This document shows, piece by piece, positions 57,658 to 64,000 of a stretch of DNA of 64,000 nt (position 1 is its first letter; each line of letters begins with the position of its first letter). The notes beneath the pieces were generated by a model, which was given only the letters and a program-made list of their open reading frames with translations, was not told the origin of the DNA and did not search any database. The DNA is from Psococerastis gibbosa. Lineage: Eukaryota; Arthropoda; Insecta; Psocodea; Psocidae. The stretch spans positions 12,820,874 to 12,884,873 of the forward strand of contig OZ020490.1 in NCBI GenBank assembly GCA_963971405.1, read 5' to 3'. Made by a program: the position numbers and the translations under genes.

Positions 57658-58972
57658 CATGTAAGGTAGTAACTAGTGTAAGGATATTTTTGCATAATGT
57701 ATAATAATTTTCAATCGACATAAACGTATAACTAGGACATGCGCTAAAAGTTGCTTCGAAATTGGTCGCGCCTACGTAGCATGTTCATAGATCAACATAT
57801 CAAATTAAACTTAAGCTTTCATTGACATTCGATTTTTGGTTGCTTGCTGGATGACCCTGCATTTATGCAGACATTATGTGAGTATAATATATACTATATA
57901 ATTATTATAGATATTCCTTTCTCGTACATCATTTGTGTACAACGACATATATATTGTACTGTATATACATGACAGAATGAAATAAGCTTTGTGCATACAA
58001 AACAGGACAGTAAAGGAGTAGAATTAGCAATGCCACAATTACAGTATTTACTTACTTATTTCTTATAACAAAAACACACCGTATTGGGTGTTCTACTTCT
58101 ATAAGGGTGTATGACCTTGTCACAGCAACCAAGTTCACATATGTAATATAATAAGTAAAACACTCGTAGACCGTAGTTGCATAATTACGAATATCTAGCC
58201 TATTCCAGTAAGTAAGTAAGTAAGCTTGTATTGACACATAGACCAATTACTATACAATAATTGTAAGGAGGTCGCCCTAGGTAGACTTAAGGTATAACGA
58301 TTTGTCAAATAAATAAATAATTAAACACACAATTATTACAACTAAACTTAAATATTAATAACAACTAACAAGTCAAATAATACCCTATATACCCTATGCA
58401 CATCAGATTTGATTCGACAATGAGTAGTATGAATAACATATCTGCATAGCCAGATGTTTGTAGGCAAATTGATTCTAAGGATATATTTTTTCATTCAAAA
58501 CATTTTAATCGTCAAGAACTTTCAAATTTACTTCAATAAAAATACCCGTTCACAGTCAATACACCCATTGCAAGTTAAAGAACGTTTGACTCTGAATTGG
58601 TATTTGCTTTAGAACAATAAATATATGCGATTTACTTTTGTGCAGTACTTAAAAAAAAAAACACTGAGAAAGGGTGCAGACCTGCAATGCCCCTGATTTA
58701 GATCTGAAAGTGCCTAATCACTTATATTATAAAATACTTCTATTCTAACTACAGTACTTACTGTACCTCCTTAAAGAAATTACACAATGGTATAGCCCGA
58801 ACTTTGCAGGAGTTGCCACGGATAGCCTAAAGGCACTGGGTCAATCGGAAGTTGCAAGTAAGCTAATTAGCAGGTTCAAAGCTGCGACGCCCAATGACAA
58901 CAATTAAAAATTTCTCTCATTTATCTAACTCATTTATTCAGTCCAAGATCCGAATTTTCTTCTTTCTTTATA

Positions 58973-59481
58973 CAGTTGTCCCTCGATAATCCGACACTTT
59001 GAAATCCGGCGCACGTCGTAGTCCTACGCGCCACCAGCTGGCTTTTCACAGCATTTTACGTCTTAAGCCAACATTGTACAGTAGACGCGACTTACATTAA
59101 TTAAATATTTGCAACTGTTTACAGTACTGTAGTGTGTTTTAACATCGTCCTAGCTATTCGATGGCTAGGTGGTAACGTGCTTGCACTTGTGCCAGTCTTT
59201 ACACGCCATGCAATCGGAGACGTGTCGTACTCATCATGGGTAATAACCTACAGAGGCGACTGAAAAGGTCAACCGGATACATTCATTAAATTATTTGTAT
59301 GCGATTTATCCTTTTTTTAAAAAAATATAAAAAAAATGATTATTAATACTGTATAAAAAATTACGATTATCGAATATATCGATCCAACGCATTACGGAGA
59401 AGCGTTTTTCGATAATCCGACATTTTCGCTAATCCAACACCACGTTGGTCCCGTACCTGATTATCGAGGGATAACTTGCTG
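58973..59481. mobile_element. Tigger/pogo-type MITE, 509 bp, carrying a tRNA-like SINE
   Basis: Ends CAGTTGTCCCTCGATAATCC and GATTATCGAGGGATAACTTGCTG are imperfect inverted repeats of the Tigger/pogo type. TA dinucleotides flank both ends (58971-58972 and 59482-59483). It ends 36 bp before the LRR coding exon. Confidence 0.85.
59158..59310 (+). mobile_element. tRNA-like SINE family 3, inside the Tigger-type MITE
   Basis: GATGGCTAGGTGGTAACGTG contains a strong box A match (TGGCTAGGTGG). Reverse-oriented copies with the same order lie at 55065-55222 and, truncated, at 14245-14340. Confidence 0.65.
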
Positions 59482-59518
59482 TAGTCGAAAATTCACAATG
59501 TACTTTTATTGTTGCAGG

Positions 59519-60322
59519 ATGCTGCTGACATCCCTCTTTCTATTCGGTCTTGCCATAATCAGCAACGCAGAAGGCGATAAATGCCGAGTTATTCGCGGTA
59601 CAATGATGTCCTGTATAGGAGCCAAAGAAGAAGATCTGCCAAAGACTCCTAACCCCAAGCTAGAGTGGCTAACACTATCCAAATCCACATTTCCCACCAT
59701 TAAACAAAGCTTCATGAAAAACTTCAAGCAAATTTCAGATTTCCACGCGGAGAATGCCAATATTGAGAAAATTGACAATGACGCATTCAAAGGTCTTGCA
59801 GCTCTGTCATGGCTTGACTTGTCAGAAAATAAAATCACCTCTATTAGCCCTGATTTGTTATCAGACGCTAAAGCCGTTGATCATTTCAATATTAGCAGCA
59901 ACACAGACATAGCAATTCCAAAGAATAAGCCATTCTTAAATTCGCAATCTTTGAAGTGGATCGATTTGTCTAATTGCGGGGTAAGGGAGTTGTATGTGGA
60001 AACTTTTGCGAATATGCCAGCTTTGCGCGATATTTCGTTGGCCAACAATCTGTTACGAACTCTTCCTGAGGGTATTTTCCACAAGAACCCCGGTGTTTTG
60101 TCTCTAGACTTGACTAACAATAAGATTGCTTATCTTTCGAATAAGATTTTCTTGAATCCGCGCACGATGGTGTTGAGATTTGAGGATAATCCCTGGAATT
60201 GCGATTGTAAATTGACCCCACTGATGTTATGGGCTAGAAGAAATGTTTTAAAAGGGGATGTTCGTTGTGAAAAGCCAAATAATAAGAAGTGGAAGGATGC
60301 AAACCCTCAACTGTGCGCGTAA
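59519..60322 (+). CDS. Secreted leucine-rich-repeat protein
   Basis: The coding exon follows an acceptor (TTTTATTGTTGCAG ending 59517), and the ATG at 59519 begins MLLTSLFLFGLAIISNAEG, a clear signal peptide, so the product is 267 residues. An in-frame ATG 21 nt upstream lies before the acceptor and is rejected. A short Cys-containing N-terminal cap is followed by about seven LRRs with LxxLxLxxNxI cores (for example LSWLDLSENKITSI and VLSLDLTNNKIAYL), then a C-terminal cap NPWNCDCKLTPLMLWARR with partner cysteines in RCEKP and QLCA. There is no transmembrane segment or anchor signal. LRR proteins of this size usually bind protein ligands outside the cell; the ligand is unknown. The 5' non-coding exon is not found. 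Confidence 0.85.
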   Translation: MLLTSLFLFGLAIISNAEGDKCRVIRGTMMSCIGAKEEDLPKTPNPKLEWLTLSKSTFPTIKQSFMKNFKQISDFHAENANIEKIDNDAFKGLAALSWLDLSENKITSISPDLLSDAKAVDHFNISSNTDIAIPKNKPFLNSQSLKWIDLSNCGVRELYVETFANMPALRDISLANNLLRTLPEGIFHKNPGVLSLDLTNNKIAYLSNKIFLNPRTMVLRFEDNPWNCDCKLTPLMLWARRNVLKGDVRCEKPNNKKWKDANPQLCA

Positions 60323-60384
60323 ATGTAACCGTATTATTTTGTAATATAAAAAATAATTTTAATTTTGTTGTCTATTATTTTTAA

Positions 60385-60575
60385 GGTTGTTGTTGTTGTT
60401 GTTTCCAACGCCTGCTTTCAGCATTTCTGCTTTAAGCAACCCTCCCAGCCTGGCGGGGGAAGTTAGTCTGTTTATTAACTTGAGGCACTCTAAGGGCAGA
60501 CTCTTTCACCTCGGGGGAAAAGGGAGTTAGCTGACAGGGTGGACCTCTTGATTATAGTGGATTCCGAACCGAGAC
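60385..60575 (-). mobile_element. SINE family 1, long form, truncated
   Basis: The (GTT)n tail at 60386-60403 is followed by TGCTTTCAGCATTTCTGC and the rest up to GTGGATTCCGAACC, where similarity stops. It lies about 60 bp after the LRR gene stop. Confidence 0.8.
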
Positions 60576-62112
60576 TGTAGGCTCCAATTCACATACCATT
60601 GTACAATACATCAAATTACCACAGACATATAACTACGTATAGTTCCTTTCTATGCGATATTACTAATATGATATATGAAACTGGGCGGACCGCACCTATT
60701 CTGTCAGCCGAATTCACTATGAAGTAACCGAGTAAAGGTGTCCACCCGCGCAGTTTTACGGAAACCAACCTACGCGATAAAAACATTAATTTTTTATATA
60801 GGTGGCAGGGCCAAGGACTCCGGCCTCAGACAAAGGGGGGAGTTCATTATAGAAATACCTATTAGGTATTGCCACCTTCACAGGGAAGTGCCTATTACAA
60901 TAGTGTAGGCCTACAATATATAGCCTATCTGGCAGATTTTTGGCGAACGCCCAGACTACTAATTACAATATGGATCAGCAACCATTGTTAGTGGCAAAAA
61001 TAAAAATAAAAACTATGATCACCTACTTCACGTGTAGTAATTAATCTCAAGGGTTTTGTCTTCAAATTAGCTGAGTTTCGGCGTAATGCCTTATGGTCTC
61101 AGAGGCAAAGACTCGAAACCCCCTAATCTGTACCCCTTCGTGGTGAAGAAATGGCACGTAATGGCGACTGAAAATATATATATTAGAAAGTTTTAAAAGC
61201 TTAAGGGTGCTTGTCACGACCATTTTATGGATATGTATGGTGTATAAATGGTGTATGTGAAAATGGTCTTTTAGTTTGAATATTTTCATTTTTTTCTCAG
61301 TTAAATTGTAATTTAATTTAATTTCTTATAATTGTATTAATTATTATGGGTTAAGTAAGAGTGGGCTAAGAGAAGCCCAAAATTGGCCCAAATGGTAAGA
61401 CAATTTTCTTTCTGTCCCTCTTACTAATTATACGAGTAATGACAATAGATTTTAAATGTTGAAGGAATCCAATGCGTGATTGATCTTTGTGAAATGAATC
61501 GTCGAATATAATGTAAAGTCCGTGAAAGTTAAGACGTGTATTGTAGTTTTGTTCTTTTCAATTTATGATCAATATAGGCTATTTAGCTAATCGTGACTTA
61601 TTCCATTTAGACTGCTTATGTAGGTTTCGTTGCTCGTGATCCTTCAGATATAAAAACACAGAGATTTCCCAATCATAATAGCTTGGCTTTTTATCGGCAT
61701 CTAATATTTTAATTTCCAATTGCAATCTATGAATATTTTAAATAGTACATAATATTCTTATTCGAAAAAGTTAAAGATCTACAAAACCGTTATAGGACCA
61801 GTTGCAACAAGCATTCACAAGTCTGGAACCTTACCGCCAAAGCGATGAGGCCAAAATCTCGTGGAATTGGAAAGGAAGATAATAAGGATAGCTGAAAACG
61901 GAATGAATGAATGAATGAATGAAATGGAAAACGTCTTTATATTAGGCGAGCTTTAGCCCTGAAGGGGTACACTACCAGCTAACGGAGACTAGCGTATTAG
62001 AAAATAAGCCGAAGTAAAAGCAATACTCCATGAGGAAGATGCAATCAGTTTGGCTTATAAAAGCACTACGAGGGACCCATTACGGGAAAATCCTCAAAGG
62101 GCCTACTATGGA

Positions 62113-62187
62113 CAAGGAGGGTTTCAGGGGGTTCAAATGAAATTTCTAAACCCCCCCCCCCCGAAAAAAATCCTGGCTACGGCCTTG
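62113..62187. mobile_element. Internally deleted hAT-type MITE copy, 75 bp
   Basis: Same family as 20806-20976: left CAAGG, right TGGCTACGGCCTTG. Flanking octamers ACTATGGA and ACTATGGC differ at one position. Confidence 0.7.
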
Positions 62188-62287
62188 ACTATGGCTAGTA
62201 ACAACTAATTCCTGGGGTTAAAAATTTCAACAGAACAATTGTCAGCAACACTTTCCAATGTAAAATTATCTTCTTTACATTTTTATT

Positions 62288-62562
62288 CCAGCAGCCTGAT
62301 CGAGGCGATTATAATACCGGTATTTATTTAATCCCCTGGTATTAAAAATGTAAACAAGATAATTTTATAATGGAAAGTGCTATTCAAAATTTGTTTGTTT
62401 ATAGTTATAATCCTAGGGTATTTATTTAATCCCCTGTTATTAAAAATGTAAACAAGATAATTTTATAATGGAAAGTGCTATTCAAAATTTGTTTGTTTAC
62501 AGTTATAATCCTAGGGTATTTATTTAACCCCGGTATTATAATCGCCTCGATCAGGCTGCTGG
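62288..62562. repeat. 33-bp perfect inverted repeats enclosing a 98-bp tandem duplication
   Basis: Arms 62288-62320 and 62530-62562 are exact inverted copies (CCAGCAGCCTGATCGAGG...). Between them a 98-bp unit starts at 62321 and 62419, with a 16-bp partial third copy at 62517. Confidence 0.92.
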
Positions 62563-62644
62563 TTATGATTAAAAATAATCGTCATAGTAGGCCCACTTAC
62601 CCACCAACAATTGTAAACTTTTTCATGTAAGAACTTTACTTTAC

Positions 62645-62948
62645 TTTACGTCTAAGATGGCTGGGACAGGTTGTAAGAATATTAAAATACCGTATGCCAA
62701 ACATAATGTACAAATCTAGCATGACATTTGACGGGAACTTGGGACGATGACTGCAGGAACGTCCACAAAACAACTGGAAGGATTAGGAAGAATCGGAAAG
62801 TCCTGTCGTCCAAAACCCAGATGACTGCAGGAGTGTTGTCTAGCAGGCCGAACCCGATTAGGAGTTGCTGAGCCGGTAGAAGAAGAAGACGAAGAAGAAG
62901 AACCTGAAGATGAAGAAGAAGAAAAAGAACCTGAGGATGAAGAAGAAA
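62645..62948 (+). mobile_element. Non-LTR retrotransposon reverse-transcriptase tail with (GAA)n end
   Basis: The + strand reads LRLRWLGQVVRI and further tail-like sequence, then an in-frame stop and a GAA/GAT-rich end. It matches the C-terminal tail and 3' end of the same retrotransposon group. The long acidic or serine-rich ORFs it produces are by-products of the microsatellite. Confidence 0.55.
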
Positions 62949-63965
62949 ACATAATATTCTAATAGTTGCCTCTTCTCATGATCCAGCGGAATTAACTAAT
63001 AAGTCAGTGATAGATAATCTTTTCCGATATATACCATGCTTTGAAATAGGGTAACACGTGGCAGCAGAGGAATTTGTCTATCTGATTCGGCTTTAACCGT
63101 CAGACATTGTAGTTGACCCAAGTTGCAACATCAAACCTATAGATCGTCCGGCCTTGCTAAGTTTCAACAGAAATTTCGCTGTTCAGGTAACATCTCAACT
63201 TAAACCGAAGATCCCTCCACAATACAATAATGAGGCGTATCGTATTATGACGGATCATTGTCCGGGTATAGATATAGATTTTCATTGTTTACGTTACAGG
63301 AGGCAGGTAGGTGACAGAATACGCATTGTTTTGTGCACACGCCTACTTTTATGCACGGCTTACTACCATGGCGAAGGCCAGTACCTGATTAATAGACTCT
63401 ATGGCCGCAGGCGCACTTCTGGTGCCTTTCTACAGAATGCAAGAAAAATAGGTACTTAAAAGTTAGGTCATATTAAAACTGCTCTAGGCAGTGTACGCGC
63501 CCTATACCCTAGAACTTGGGTAATTTTATTCTACCGATACTGTACGTTTTATTCTAATGGTTAGAAACAGTGCATATTTCGCGAATTTAAAGTTATTTCC
63601 GTCAAGGTCACTATCCAGAACAACTATGCTATGCTATGCATCGAATCGCGAATCATACTGACAGAATAATACAATAGTTTACTATAATAACTCTTTATTT
63701 AATTATTTTATTAATTCGAATTTTAGCTTTAAAAAAAATTATTAATTGGGACAGGGGGCATCCACACTCGCCTTATATTTATCACAAAATATGCTCTGCT
63801 GAAATTCTTGGTGAGATAATTGTTTTTAATGCTCCCACATCATGACCAAAAGGCCTAGAGTGTAGTTGACTTTTACTTATAAAGTATTAGGAAAGTATGT
63901 TTTCGTCACTGGAAGCGTAGTATCTGGTCGACTTATTGAATTTGTTTCCAATGTGACATCTGTTT

Positions 63966-64000
63966 GTTATGTTTTCAATATCTACTTTCAGCGTTTCTGC
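63966..64000 (-). mobile_element. SINE family 1, cut by the window end
   Basis: TACTTTCAGCGTTTCTGC matches the start of the reversed long form; the rest lies outside the window. Confidence 0.5.

Larger units (their letters stand above)
54441..58970. other. Intergenic region upstream of the LRR gene
   Basis: Holds SINEs at 55065-55222, 55935-56190 and 56495-56560, an incomplete hAT MITE end at 56764-56865, the fold-back element 57011-57428 and a hAT MITE. A simple AAGT repeat lies at 58208-58223. An unlocated non-coding first exon of the LRR gene probably lies here or further upstream. Nothing else is identifiable. Confidence 0.65.
60576..64000. other. 3' flank of the window, no gene recognised
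   Basis: Contains small repeats (GAATGAATGAATGAATG near 61901), a deleted hAT MITE, the 62288-62562 hairpin and a retrotransposon tail. The ORF at 63154-63459 has no recognisable protein features. Confidence 0.6.

Noticed and set aside
59498-59518. Upstream in-frame ATG giving MYFYCCR before the LRR protein
   Set aside because: It lies across a strong polypyrimidine-CAG acceptor and weakens the signal peptide; the ATG at 59519 gives a standard one.
62716-62952. Ser-rich ORF on the - strand
   Set aside because: Reverse reading of a (GAA)n tail of a retrotransposon fragment.
1-64000. CRISPR arrays, bacterial operons or a prokaryotic defence system
   Set aside because: The spliced genes and retroposon content are eukaryotic; repeats lack CRISPR-like regular spacers.

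Overview
This window is animal nuclear DNA, most likely from an insect. Protein-coding sequence is split by canonical introns (GTAAGT donors, polypyrimidine-CAG acceptors), and the protein families are typical of arthropod extracellular matrix: a GH18 chitinase fold, CBM14/peritrophin-A chitin-binding domains and a secreted leucine-rich-repeat protein. Everything between is AT-rich and packed with transposon-derived repeats. The exact order cannot be fixed from sequence alone; a hemipteroid or other hemimetabolous insect with a repeat-rich genome is a guess.

Three genes can be supported, all on the + strand. Gene 1 (coding 15347-42864) has eleven coding exons that join in frame to 8,685 nt, encoding about 2,894 residues. 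Its parts in order are a signal peptide, a GH18 chitinase-like domain whose catalytic motif is degraded, two CBM14 domains, twelve 24-residue tandem repeats, about 900 residues of Val-Thr-Pro-Lys-Pro/Tyr-Gln-Gln repeats, a charged Arg/Gly/Asp/Asn-rich segment and a third CBM14 at the C-terminus. Gene 2 (51409-54110) has a tiny first coding exon (Met-Gln) joined to one large exon and encodes a secreted, Asn/Pro/Thr/Ser/Tyr-rich repetitive protein with no recognised domain. Gene 3 (59519-60322) encodes a small secreted protein with about seven leucine-rich repeats and a cysteine cap.

Layout: 1-15280 has no host gene and holds decayed non-LTR retrotransposon 3' ends, SINEs, hAT-type MITEs and a (TCTG)n-bearing inverted-repeat element. 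15281-43015 is gene 1; its 11.9 kb second intron is a transposon graveyard. 43016-51330 is intergenic and contains a four-element nest of hAT-like transposons, each with its own 8-bp target duplication. 51331-54440 is gene 2. 54441-59517 is intergenic and ends in a Tigger/pogo-type MITE carrying a tRNA-like SINE, 36 bp before the gene 3 coding exon. 60323-64000 holds SINE remnants, a hairpin with a 98-bp tandem duplication and a retrotransposon tail.

Two of the gene products are secreted repetitive or chitin-binding proteins, so the locus may contribute to cuticle, a lining membrane or other chitinous matrix; that is inference. The strongest leads are the architecture of gene 1 (a presumably inactive chitinase fold tethered to a giant repetitive matrix protein), its probable GC-AG intron, paired overlapping uORFs in its leader, and several cleanly dissected nested transposons.
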